A stretch of DNA of 64,000 nucleotides from Mactromeris polynyma (lineage: Eukaryota; Mollusca; Bivalvia; Venerida; Mactridae). Shown one piece after another: positions 11,173 to 22,080 of the stretch. The notes under the pieces were generated by a model that worked only from the letters and a program-made list of their open reading frames with translations, was not told the origin of the DNA and made no database searches. The position numbers and the translations under genes were made by a program. Position 1 is the stretch's first letter. Each line of letters starts with the position of its first letter. The stretch is taken from the NCBI GenBank assembly GCA_032209605.1, contig JASFXZ010000039.1, positions 1,922,001 to 1,986,000 of the forward strand. The letters are read 5' to 3'.

Positions 11173-11992
11173 ACAGAAAAATGTTCAAATATGACAAATA
11201 AAATTCTATAAGCACAACACAAAATGTTATTGTAAGCTTACCACATTTCAATAAAGTATCAATGATAGATTAATTTCTAGTTGGCAGCTGGTAGAATTAC
11301 TCGTCTTAGTGCTAGCCTTGGTGAAAAGGTCGTAAAAAAGACTTTAGCAATTGTTAAACTAGACATTGAATTTAACCTGTCAACATTGTTTTGAAGGGAA
11401 TCAATGAAAGTTAAATTGTTGTTTTCATCAAAATTGGTAATTATAATTCTACTTGGATGTTGTCAAGTTGTTACACCAATGTATATTTATATCTCATGAA
11501 ATGACTAAAGAAAAGGTGTGCTATTTAAATTGTTGCTACCTTGAATGTTCAAACATCAAATCATACTGAAGTATTCAACTATACAATTAACAACAAAGAG
11601 GAGCAAATTAAACAATGCCCATAATTGGTTTATTATGCTATTGCTATGGAATTCAAAGCAAAGCAGACCATGCTTTGAACAATCTTATTAAGCATGAACT
11701 CATTCTAAGACATGCTCTGCAAACAAGACCTTTTTAATGTTTTTCCTAATGAAAAATGTCCTTTATATTTGAAAGTTATCTGAATACCACTCAAGTATGG
11801 AACCTCAGTGAGTAACAATAAATCGTTTTTGTCAAAAGTAGCAGCAAAAGATGATGAGTGATGAACAACTAATAACATCACCAAATGTTATGCTTAAACT
11901 TGGATTTATTGCTCATGACTACAAAAATATGAACAAGTATGGATCCCTTACCATACAACTGGAGTTAACTTCTTCACCAGACAACAATAGGT
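11173..11992. other. No recognisable feature
   Basis: AT-rich DNA with no supportable gene, RNA or repeat. Confidence 0.5.
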
Positions 11993-12588
11993 AAAGGAGA
12001 TTAAGATATTTTACACCCTATTTTCTGTATACAATGAAACCTGTCTAAACCGTACCTCCGGATCGAGTCAATGGTTCGGCTTTCACAAATGTTTGGTTTT
12101 TCCAGGACTTTTGAAGTTTGTTTTTGTATCGACTCTTGGGTATGTATTTCCATTGTCTTGAGGTGTATATTGCATACAATGTCTTGAGGTGTATATTGCA
12201 TACATTGTCTTGAGGTGTACATTGCATACATATATTGCATACATTGTTCTCTTTTGTATAAAATAACTTGTTTGTCTGTTTTTCATTACAAAAGGAGATT
12301 AAGATATTTTACACCCTATTTTCTGTATACAATGAAACCTGTCTAAACCGTACCTCCGGATCGAGTCAATGGTTCGGCTTTCACAAATGTTTGGTTTTTC
12401 CAGGACTTTTGAAGTTTGTTTTTGTATCGACTCTTGGGTATGTATTTCCATTGTCTTGAGGTGTATATTGCATACAATGTCTTGAGGTGTATATTGCATA
12501 CATTGTCTTGAGGTGTACATTGCATACATATATTGCATACATTGTTCTCTTTTGTATAAAATAACTTGTTTGTCTGTTTTTCATTACA
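11993..12588. repeat. 298-bp tandem duplication, two apparently identical copies
   Basis: Copy 1 (11993-12290) and copy 2 (12291-12588) both start AAAGGAGATTAAG, and I saw no difference when reading them side by side. Each contains a segment with AATGAAACCTGTCTAAACC and CTCCGGATCGAG, resembling a dispersed element. Each also contains a nested 26-bp repeat (TGTCTTGAGGTGTATATTGC core) in three units, at 12154-12231 and 12452-12529. The paired 79-codon minus-strand frames are duplicates of one another and not independent coding evidence. Confidence 0.95.
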
Positions 12589-14635
12589 AAAGTGTAGACC
12601 AAGAAAAGTTATGTAAAAGTATACACGAACAAGTTGACGAGAGGAAATTCGAAAACCAATCCCCACCCAATTTTTTCCATCACCTTTTATTGGCTTGTCT
12701 ACCCACTTTAACTCTGTGTTGGTGTAATTTGTGATGTTGAACTTTAACCTTTAACTAAGGTTGTGTATTTTACTTTTAGTTGATGCTTTCCATAAGCTAC
12801 TGTGGTCAAACACATTGTTTCAACTTCATTTATATAGATAAATATGAATCAATTTAATCACACAAATCATGTTTTACAAGCTCGAGTTTAAACACAAACA
12901 AGTATCATTGAGGAAATAGTGTTGTTTATATATCTGTCTGTACCTAATGTTCAATTTTTTTTTAAAGAAATTAATTCAAGGTTGCATCATACAATGTTTT
13001 CTACTTGCAGAAAAAAATTATGACTGTCTTTACCACTGGCTGTTGTTGAAGTATTATTGTTGGTACCACTAACAGTGCTAGCATTTATACTACTGTGAAT
13101 GCTGTTACTTCTTTTACTGATTAACTTTCTGACAGCAAATGATGGAACAAGTTTCTGTCCTTTATCATACTAAAGAGTCATGAAGATGTTCATTTACAGA
13201 AGGCAACAGCCAAACCTGTATGATGAAAAATTGATAATTGTGAGTTATAGTCACCAATGATAAATGATCATTTATATTGTCCTCTGGCAAAATGAACGCC
13301 TTTTATTGACTGTGCTATGAGTTCATTGTATTCACATGATTCTTCATCAATAACTATAGACATGAAACATTGGTTAGAGAGTTCAAGACATGATCTGTTT
13401 AAGTCTGGTACATGTATAAACAATTTCAGATAATGAAATACATTCTTTAAACAGGATCTGGTGTACGTCTGTTGCAAAAGTAACAACTGATAGTTCTGAT
13501 AGCAGTTGATTCATGTTTCACTGTGTCCAGAATTGTCATAAAATGTCAAGAATTAACTGTATTTATTAAGTTAGGATTGGATGTATCATATTATGGACTT
13601 TCAAGCATCTTGTAAATTAGTAGTAAAGATTTAGAATGATTTTAAGTACTGTGGAGATATGGGGAAATAATTTTATCAAACCACACTTTGAAAACTAATT
13701 GCAAAATCTTTGGATGTATTTCAAGCAAATGACCAGGAGGGTCTTGCGTAATCGCTTTCTTTATATAGAGTGATTCAACCTTTGGACATCCCATCCATAC
13801 ATTGACACAGTATCTGTTATAGAGATCTCCTAGGATGTAATCAAACCTCTTATAGATCCTATGACAAATAGACTGGACTGGTTAATATCGGCCTGAATAA
13901 GAATTGAAATGTGATTGCATCAAATGACCATTCATTACTGAATGATTTATTGTGTGAGAGTCACAGATTTGTCTCAATTTATCTTGGGACAATGCATTGT
14001 GGCCAAATAAATAATTTTGTTATCAGTCTCTCCCCAACTTTTTGTCTGACGATTGGCATTATAAGGTCCTTGTCACTGATAGAAGTGATGTATCATATAA
14101 AATGCTTTTCATTTCTTCCCTGTCACATTGTGATTGTATCTCCCAAAATTGTCATAGATGACAAAAATGTTGTTTTCTTGGAAAAACAGATTTGAAGGGA
14201 AGATATAGTGGTTTTATATTCTCTTGTCAAATATGTGATTGTTTCTCTGGGGTAAGCTGATAGATGCAGCTCTATCATACACAATGTTCAGATTTTATAA
14301 CAGATATCATGCTTTTATGTCATTCATTGAGATATACTCTTGTTCATCGGTCTTTTATATATATTATAAATAATATACAATGTCTGACTGATTTTTTCAG
14401 CTGGTTTGGTTATTTGCTTAGCTCAGATTTACTGAAAATTACAGAACACTATATTGGTTAAGGTGTTAGTTTTTATGAAATCAAAAATTTGTATTTATTT
14501 TTGCATCGTCAAGCTTCTTCATTGATTTTCCTGTATATATTTAGTTGACTAATTGTATATCAAATCTTGAATCTGGACCTATTGTACTAAAATATTCCCA
14601 ATATTGCACTGCTCCAATTATACAACACACTCTGT
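12589..14635. other. AT-rich stretch holding one weak exon candidate
   Basis: No repeat or RNA gene noticed. The minus-strand frame at 13268-13468 is listed separately. A 94-codon plus frame at 13911-14195 starts with GTG and has no recognisable domain. Confidence 0.5.
13268..13468 (-). other. Possible terminal exon, unrecognised product
   Basis: On the minus strand, a pyrimidine-rich acceptor-like TTGTTACTTTTGCAACAG precedes 66 open codons ending in TGA. The predicted peptide has a mixed, protein-like composition, including SIVIDEESCEYNELIAQ and ending GVHFARGQYK, less hydrophobic than random frames in this AT-rich DNA. I recognise no family. There is no in-frame ATG before residue 38, so it would have to be a 3' exon. 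No partner exon was identified. It may be chance. Confidence 0.15.
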
Positions 14636-14940
14636 CAAGTGGGCCCTACTTGCCCTACATTTCCCTACTTTTTTAACTGTTCCCTACTTTCTCCTTACTT
14701 TTTCTTGAATGTGCCCTACTAACCCTACTTTTATCAAATCTGAGGCATTAATGCAAAATATTTATTTCACCTTCATGAAGAGGTCTAATCAAGGTGTATG
14801 TATAGTGTGGTGAACTTTTACAATTTTGGTATTCCAAAGGTAAGGAATCATTCCTACTATCCACTTTTAGGCAATAACATCCCTACTTTTGCCCTACTTT
14901 AAAAACAAATAACTTTTATTCCTACTTTTTGAATAGAGGT
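14636..14940. repeat. Cluster of CCCTACTTT motifs
   Basis: CCCTAC or TCCTACTTT recurs about ten times, irregularly spaced, in two groups (14643-14730 and 14850-14930), separated by about 120 bp of ordinary sequence. All are in the same orientation. Spacing is too variable for a simple minisatellite. It may be part of a decayed dispersed element. No terminal repeat was found. Confidence 0.55.
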
Positions 14941-15693
14941 GAGTTGAAAGCCTGAGCACAAGAAACCATGAAGCATGGCCACCACATAAAGTGCTGTTAC
15001 ACCTTGGACTATCAAAGCACCCTGTACAAAACATGTGTACCACCTTTTGTATGGACCTCTCTGTCTCAAATACTTCAGATTTCCTTTAGCTCAATTTAGT
15101 AATATTTGAACTCTATCTATATCCACACAAATGCTTAATTCTTTATCAGACACAATGATTTATTCTGGTGCATGATTTATCAGTATGAAGAGAAAGGCCA
15201 TATTTTAATGACCCATGCCTGTAGTGAACATTTGTTACTATTTGTTTAGAGCTGTGTGATGTTGGCAGATACTGACCATGCATGAAACCATATCTGATGC
15301 TCTACAAACAGTAAGTGAAGCATGTTTGTCTGAGACTGTCAGATCAGCACCTCCTAATCTAAGGTAGCCAGTAAGATTTGACTGCTTCAGTAAAGGAGTG
15401 AGTGACATGGTTGTCAAAGCCGTGCTCATTGTTCAACATATCTGTACTTTTCTGTTATTTGTATAGACTTAACATTGTTTAAACATGTCCATTGTTCTTT
15501 TTGTTACTGTGACCCATGACAATATCCAAGTCTGTTGTGTGTCCACAGCCACTGTTTCATTTTCTTACACATGTTTGCCTGTGTCACTGATGTTGGATCT
15601 ATAAAATGTAGGACTGAGGAAGTGTTGTGTATTCATTTTTAGGTTTTAGATGGTCTAATCATCTTTTTCACAAACTAACACTTACATTGTTAT
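14941..15693. other. No recognisable feature
   Basis: AT-rich DNA. A 63-codon minus-strand frame (15238-15429) looks mildly protein-like, but no splice context or domain supports it. Confidence 0.5.
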
Positions 15694-15762
15694 ATTTTTT
15701 TGTAAAAATCAGTAACACTTTTTTGTAAAAATCATTGACACTTTTTTGTAAAAATCATTACT
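15694..15762. repeat. 23-bp x 3 tandem repeat
   Basis: Three tandem units built on TTTTTTGTAAAAATCA followed by a short ACAC spacer, differing by one or two bases. Confidence 0.85.
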
Positions 15763-16635
15763 GTTCTTAGTTGTTCAAGAAATAATTAATTTTTAGTCTG
15801 TGATGATTTACATTTATTTTTTCCAACTGATGCCCTTTTAGTAATTGTGGCTACAGCTAGTCCAGTCTTACAATGATGGAATGGTGCAATGGTGTTAAAA
15901 TAATTAATCTGAAAAAATATTGTGAAAGAGAACTAAAACTTTTTACAACCTACTGGAGCCAGAGTTTTTACAACTGTGTAATAACCATATGAATAGCAAA
16001 TATTATATTTTTGTTCTCTCTTTGTTTATTGAAATATATTTATCACCATAGAAGTGTGCTTTGTTACTGTCTTAGAAGTGAGCATTGAAAGCATATATTA
16101 TAGTGACCTTATAGTTTCAATGCATGCTTGTATTGATTATGAAACAAGACCTGGCTGTACTTTAAAGCCATGTAGGAAACAAGGTTAATTTTTGGACAGG
16201 ATGCCTGTCTGTTAAGAATCCATTACTTGCAGACAAAAATCTCTCAATTTCTGGTATGTTTGCTCATGTTTCAAGATCTCTTATTGTTGAAAATTGTTTT
16301 TAGATTTCAATAATGATTATGGAGACTAAGTTCAATAGACTGAGAGTGGTTTTAAGTTAATGGTGTTATTGTCAAGTAGAATGGGAAGCCTTTGTGCGAT
16401 ACATTGGAAAACATGAGCATTAAATGTTTATTGACAAGCCCTTGTATTAAATATCTCCTACCCTTTCAAATTTTCAATTCATTTACAGATCGATGTGTTG
16501 TGTAATTAATTGCACTTCATGATACGAATTGACATTTACAAATGGTTATTTTGAACAAAAGAATCAAAAACTGATAGACTTGTAAACCAACTTAGCTATG
16601 CCAAGATGAATGTTCTTCATATCAATTGGTATACA
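15763..16635. other. No recognisable feature
   Basis: AT-rich DNA without a supportable gene or repeat. Confidence 0.5.
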
Positions 16636-17133
16636 GTCCTTTTTATACGCCTGTTCATAGAAAGGGACATATTGCAGTTTCACCTGCTACGTATGGGCTT
16701 GTGGCGTCCAGTAAGATGTCAGATCAATTACTTTAGAAGCATTTGTCCAATCATCACCAAATTTAGTCAGATTGTGTATGGGCATAATATCCCGGACAAG
16801 TTCATTAAGCAGACATATTGCTGAGTCACTCATGAGTTGTTGCCCTTTAATTATAGAAATAACCTTAAATAGGTCTTGTCTGATCGATAACTTTGGAAGC
16901 ATTTGTTCCATCTGACATCACCAAATTAGGTCAGAATGTGCATGGCCATAATAGCTCGGACAAGCTTGATAGCCAGCAATATCGTTTTAGTCACTTGGGA
17001 GTTATCGCCCTTTGATTATAGAAAATAGGTCTTAACGATCAATAGCTTTAGAAGCGTTTGTTCCATCATCACCAAATTTGGTCAGAATGGGTATGGGCTT
17101 AATATCTCAGACAAATTCGATAACTAGCCATAT
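16636..17133. repeat. TTATACGCC-family repeat with about 155-bp monomers (left part)
   Basis: The head TTTATACGCCTGTTCATAG with AGGGACATATTGCAG resembles the start of an abundant bivalve repeat. Three monomers follow, recognised by GAAGCATTTGTCCAATC (16738), GAAGCATTTGTTCCATC (about 16897) and GAAGCGTTTGTTCCATC (about 17051). Each continues with ATCACCAAATTTAGTCAG, a GGGCATAATATC phrase and GTTGCCCTTTGATTATAG. The third monomer is broken at 17133 by an insertion and resumes at 18344. Confidence 0.85.
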
Positions 17134-17194
17134 TATTATGAAGCGTTTTCGGCCTCGTTTTCGTCCGTACTATCCGCGATACTACGTATAGCGC

Positions 17195-17216
17195 ACTATT
17201 GGAAATAGTGTACGCG
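17195..17216. repeat. Short hairpin inside the 1.2-kb insertion
   Basis: CACTATT and AATAGTG are separated by GGA in CpG-rich DNA near the left end of the insertion, making a 7-bp stem. Confidence 0.6.
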
Positions 17217-17252
17217 TGCAAGGTTCCTATATAGCGGGGGTCAGGCTATTCT

Positions 17253-17326
17253 CTGTAAAACAGATGACAAGACTTGTTCAAGTACAAAGTATAATGTTTA
17301 TTTTCAGTGTCCAGTTCTAGAATGAT
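17253..17326 (+). repeat. 74-bp direct repeat, left copy
   Basis: Starts CTGTAAAACAGATGACAAG and ends CCAGTTCTAGAATGAT. It is identical by eye to 17759-17832, 506 bp downstream, both inside the 1.2-kb insertion. Confidence 0.95.
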
Positions 17327-17758
17327 GTTAATATTACATAATAATTAATTGATGTGTTATATTTGGGTATATGTGATTACAGTTCAAGTCGTTTAAAAGC
17401 ATATTTGGGGAATATCGCTTAGCTAGTGAGGGTACCATAACGACTTGAAAAGTAGTACATCTACACCAAATAAAGCACATCTTACAAATACATTTAACTT
17501 TAATTAGATGTCTTAATACAGTATAGTAATAAAACAAGAAATATTCTTTATCATTACATACTCCAATGAATAAACGTAATTAAAGTAAACATGTGTATAA
17601 CATTGTATTTTAATACATCAAAAAATATACTTATGTCATACACATCAAAAATGCAAACAAACTCATAAGAATAATTATGTATATCAGAATTAATTAAATG
17701 TTCATTTCATTTAGAAGTAAAAATAGAAAAATGTATAATATTGATAAAAATAACATAC

Positions 17759-17832
17759 CTGTAAAACAGATGACAAGACTTGTTCAAGTACAAAGTATAA
17801 TGTTTATTTTCAGTGTCCAGTTCTAGAATGAT
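17759..17832 (+). repeat. 74-bp direct repeat, right copy
   Basis: Identical by eye to 17253-17326. Only here does the copy run into its own inverted sequence: TTTTCAGTGTCCAGT (17807-17821) pairs with ACTGGACATTGAAAA (17833-17847) with one wobble pair, around an 11-nt loop. Confidence 0.95.
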
Positions 17833-18343
17833 ACTGGACATTGAAAATGTCGCTACTTAAAGTGTCTTGAGACAAGCTTGTCACTGGTGGTTTCTAAATA
17901 CAGGTAGTTTTACTCAAGGTTTAAAATAAAACTTCTTTTGATTTATGTAATTTTGAAGTCTACAGTTGATAGATAATCAGACAGGAATGTATTAAGGCAT
18001 ATTTTTATAATTGACTAAGCCATTTGAACAAAGAGGTGATAAAAACAAACCATTAGATAATAATAGGGCTTAGCCTAGAGAAGCTATAAAATTTTAACAC
18101 CATCTGTTACTATAATATAAACTAGATTTTAGTATATAAATTGTAATTGTTTAAAACTTTAACTGCATTATAAAATATTAAAATATAGTATTCATATTTG
18201 AAATCTACATTTCATGACAATAATTTTGATACCAAAAATGGTATGATTATGAAATGAACAACATAATAAGTGAATTGAATAATTATACAATAATATTGCT
18301 ATTTATGTTATAAGAATATACAGCAAAAATATGAATCATAATA

Positions 18344-18420
18344 ATATCGCTCTAGTCACTCGTAAGTGCCCTTTGCTAATAGAAATTACCTAAAATTTGT
18401 CTTATATAATCCTTTTTACA
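18344..18420. repeat. TTATACGCC-family monomer 3, right part
   Basis: Resumes the broken monomer with CGCTCTAGTCACTCGTAAG and GCCCTTTGCTAATAGAAATT, matching monomers 1 and 2. Similarity fades near 18420. Confidence 0.8.
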
Positions 18421-19622
18421 CTGATTTGTTTTCACACTCCAGTGACATAACCTTAGAACAGGCATATTTTGCGTTAGTCAGTACTCTTGTTAGTTTTATT
18501 CTGTACCCCCTTCCTCGTTTTTATTCTGCTCAGTCTTGTGCAAGTGCCTCCATGTGCTCCTAATATTCCATAGTTACTATGGTAACATGCTTATTTTATC
18601 ATCATGACTGATCATCATCCCCATCATCGCCACAAATTCCTCGACTTGATAATTGAACTTCTAGTTTTTGATAGCAGTTCAATCATGCTTTTGCATAATT
18701 TACCTTCTAAATAAACATCGGTTTCATATTGACAAGATTGTAGAACGCCAGTTTCCTTTTAACAATAATCTACTTTCTGAACATTTTCTGCTTGTTTTTG
18801 AAGGAATGTTTTTAAGTGGATTGTGATAAAATGATTTCATCGTCTAGGAATTAGCCAATGTGATAAGACAGTTCGGATTTCAAACCATTTTTGTGGAATC
18901 ATGGATTTCCTGTTTGAGTCGGGATCTTTTCATCACACTTGACAAAGTTCCTTCAATAAAACATTGAAACAAATCTTCAGAATTTTCAATCAAACATGCA
19001 CCATTGTTTGTTCAACCAGATTGCCTCATAACCGCTCCATCGTGAAACCATCGTGAAATTAGTTTCGGGTCACAAGGGCCGCAGGCAATAGAAGAATTCA
19101 AATATTTGTCGTCAAAACAACTCACGGATATTGAAGGATTTCTAATCGGAACAGTGAACTTAATTTACACAAGATCAGATGGATTTACGTAGATTTGTTT
19201 GGATTTTGACAGTCTTAAGCCAGACTAAGTGTCAAGTGTAGCAGAAAAGTGCCTTGAATATTTTTCAATTACAATTCATACCTTAGGATTAATCATATGA
19301 CAAGATGACCTACTCAGTTGTCATCCCTACTCAACTGATAAAGCTCCATATAATAGTAATCAGCTTTATAGTTAACTTCTTTCATTCACTTGTAGTGTTA
19401 AAATGATGAAATGTGTCACATTTGTGACTTTTTCTTCATTTAAAATCAGATACTAAGATATTGCTTCAATCAGTGTATAGATTTTCTGCTCATATGTTGA
19501 AATGCCTGTATTATTATCCTTCATAATAAATCCCCAATGGTTGTTGGTGTTCAAGTTTGCAACCCTACTAAGCTCTTATCATTCTCGCACATTATTCTAC
19601 ATCATACATTTCTTGCTTTTCA
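18421..19622. other. No recognisable feature
   Basis: Mostly AT-rich sequence without a recognisable gene, repeat or RNA. Confidence 0.5.
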
Positions 19623-19806
19623 TAGTCAGATCTCATTTATTCGAAAACCTTACATCCGAATACTCGGAATCATCAGAAATAAATATCAGGTCCCGACGTA
19701 TCTTCTTATAATACACTTCAAAATTAAAATGGACCAATCGAAACCATGTATAATTGGAAATAAGATTCTGGACCCGATGAATTCGAATGAACATGGTCCG
19801 CCTGTA
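19623..19806. mobile_element. Decayed MITE, CAGTCGAACCTCG family
   Basis: Colinear with the better-preserved MITE at 57566. The left end TCATTTATTCG is followed by CATCCGAATACTCGGAATC. The right end is GACCCGATGAATTCGAATG followed by a decayed terminal repeat before CCTGTA. Internal sequence is longer and diverged. The 69- and 101-codon plus-strand frames here derive from the element. Confidence 0.7.
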
Positions 19807-21499
19807 GTTTGCTTTAAGATTTTACCATTTTCCAGGTTCTGAATCTGTTTGCTCACTAAACTATCTGGAATTTTTTGTTTTCATTAAATTTCCGTGGGTA
19901 CATGGTCTTACATCAATGTCTGATATGTACAATTTAACCATCCAGCTTCTAGTTATACTATAGTTACGTTGACCACAAACAGTATGGCATTCTGAAAAGT
20001 TACAGACTGTTTCAAATACTTGATTTAATTGGCAGACATTAATCATCTGTCTTGAATTGTTCTGGTCAGTTGCATATTTTTGGAATGAAGCAATGAATGG
20101 AATGCCAGAAAAATTCTTGAATATTTGAGGAAAAAAACAAGAGCCCATCCAATTAGAAGGCTCCTGTATCAGTTTAAAGGTGGCCCATTAGATTTCCTCT
20201 ATCTTTGAAACAGATGTTAGCCAGACTCTGGAATCATGGGAAGGGATTTGGGGGAATTATGGAAATGGATTTATTTGAGGGAGATTTTGTATGAAAGTTT
20301 GTTTGATTAATATTGTATGTTTTTCATCTAATAATATGACCCAACTTCAGACACATACAGATATTAGTGTGTTATGTAATAAGTCTAGGTGTGAATGTTG
20401 TGTGTCAGTGTTGTTTGATGAAATTATAACTCATTATTCATGAATATTCACTGTGCTGATGCAAAGCTTTGCTGAAACATACCAAGATGATAGTTATGCT
20501 CTAGCTAAGCCAACACTAAGTGTATGGGTATTTATATGATTCGAGTATTCAAATTTCGCCAACTTCTGTATAATACAGTTTGTAATATTACTTACATTGC
20601 CTCTGGATCATGTTAGCATGTTGGAAAAGGGGTATGATTTCATTGTATCCGGGATGTACATGTAAGCAATTAAAAAATGCTATAATTACATTGCCAAGAT
20701 ATAAATATGTTTGTGTTAAATTCATGACAAGTGCAATTTTTAGCCTTGCAATTGTGTAACAAACATTACTTCTCAATGTTAGCAATAACATAAATCTGCT
20801 CAATGTATTAATTTCCTATTTACAATTGGCTTGTTTTTCTTCTGTTGTGCAATTTCTTGAACGGTAATTATATTCCCTATGCTAAACATTTCCTATACAC
20901 CAGACAGCAAAACCTGGGTGCTATTAACAAGTTGGACCATTTACCACGATCTTCATTATCTTCATTGATGACAACTCTATTGTTATAATGCAAAGAATAT
21001 TCCAGAAATACTTAGCTTTCTCTTATGGAACAATCAGTGTTTCATTAAGTAATTACTCACCATTGCTGTAGTGGTAAATAGAAATGAAAGTCATTACTAG
21101 AGATGTCTTTGTTCACATTAGGTTTGGGGTAATTTGTAATTTATGTTCAGATGCTGGCGTTAGATGGCCAGTGGCACAAGTTGACTCCACAGAGATTGGG
21201 GTGATAGTCTCAAATAAATCAACTATGGAGGCTTATTAATGTCTAGACAAAATTACATGTTGGGTTGTTTCTGTTCTGTGAAATGACACATTAACTTTGC
21301 GTCAGTTAGCTTTGGCATGTGAGCGATCACTAGTTGCTTTCTCTAACAGATCAATGTGTTGTTTTTCATTGTTTTTAAGCGATGTATGTCAGTGCAATAG
21401 TTGCAGTTATCCATATATTGTAAGATACTGTAGCTGAATGTTTAACTCCTTGCTACCCTGATCAGTACTTCATCTTTCAACAGGTTGGTTAAATTGTAC
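19807..21499. other. AT-rich stretch with one weak open frame
   Basis: No repeat or RNA gene noticed. The 95-codon frame at 19861-20148 is listed separately. A 71-codon minus frame at 20588-20803 is unremarkable. Confidence 0.5.
19861..20148 (-). other. ATG-initiated open frame, 95 residues, unrecognised
   Basis: The peptide starts MGSCFFPQIFKNFSG and holds four closely spaced cysteines toward the C-terminus (CNFSECHTVC and a later C). I recognise no family, and no splice sites or promoter elements support expression. It is listed because it is one of the longer ATG-initiated frames outside recognised repeats. Chance is the simpler explanation. Confidence 0.1.
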
Positions 21500-21797
21500 T
21501 TTAAATAAATGTGACACTTAGGTACTTGTTAAGATGAGTAGCATTGTCACAGTCCTATGTGAAATAAGAAAAAAAGCTGTAATCTTAAAATTCAAATTGA
21601 AACTTAATTTCCGTTTCGTCCCCACCAGGGTTACAATGCTCAGCATACTTTACATAAATGTGACACTTGGGTACTTGTTAAGATGAGTAGTATTGTCACA
21701 GTCCTGTGTGAAATAAGAAAAAACGCTGTAATCTAAAAAAATCAACTTGAAACTTTAAGTCCCTTTATTGTCTCCGCCATGGGTAATGCTCTGTTTG
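21500..21797. repeat. 149-bp tandem duplication, diverged
   Basis: GTGACACTTAGGTACTTG at 21511 recurs as GTGACACTTGGGTACTTG at 21660, exactly 149 bp later. Both copies share AAGATGAGTAG, ATTGTCACAGTCCT, GTGTGAAATAAGAAAAAA and GCTGTAATCT with scattered substitutions and a short indel. This is an older duplication than the one at 12 kb. Confidence 0.9.
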
Positions 21798-21850
21798 TCC
21801 GTGTCTAACATTTTGTCCGAAGTTTAATATTAAAACTATTGTGATTTTCA

Positions 21851-22080
21851 TTATGCCCCCACCATTAACAAAATGGTGAAGGCGGCATAATCTGTCCAAT
21901 CAAAAAATTGGTTTCCAATCTACGACTCTTGAAAGTATGAATGGATTCAATTCATATTAGGCACATTAGCATAGGTTAATAAAATACAATTCATGTTCAG
22001 TTTCAGTTACCATCCATAATAGTTTGAGAAGTTTCGACTATAAAAATTGGTTTCCAATTAATGATGCTTGAAAGTGGTTA
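21851..22080 (+). repeat. Dispersed repeat, TTATGCCCCC family, copy 3, with hairpin head
   Basis: The head forms a clear hairpin: TTATGCC (21851-21857) with GGCATAA (21884-21890), and CACCATT (21860-21866) with AATGGTG (21872-21878). TTGGTTTCCAATCTACGAC and ACTCTTGAAAGTATGAATGG follow, matching copy 1. A second TTGGTTTCCAATTAATGATG at about 22047 suggests an internal duplication or a second fragment. Confidence 0.75.

Larger units (their letters stand above)
17134..18343. mobile_element. 1.2-kb insertion with short terminal inverted repeats
   Basis: Monomer 3 of the surrounding tandem repeat is interrupted after CCATAT and resumes with ATATCGCTCTAGTCACTC. The neighbouring monomer reads ATATCG uninterrupted, so ATAT (17130-17133 and 18344-18347) is a target-site duplication, or TA if the termini are drawn two bases longer. 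The insert begins TATTATGA and ends TCATAATA. Its left 120 bp are CpG-rich and the rest very AT-rich. No transposase frame is visible, so it is non-autonomous. Superfamily is unresolved: a TA duplication would suggest Tc1/mariner. Confidence 0.75.

Noticed and set aside
12001..12666. Repeated minus-strand frames of 79-107 codons
   Set aside because: They are duplicates created by the 298-bp tandem duplication and include the nested 26-bp repeat.
15238..15429. 63-codon minus-strand frame of protein-like composition; plus-strand GTAAGT at 15310
   Set aside because: No acceptor or donor pair consistent with an open frame on either strand, and no recognisable domain.
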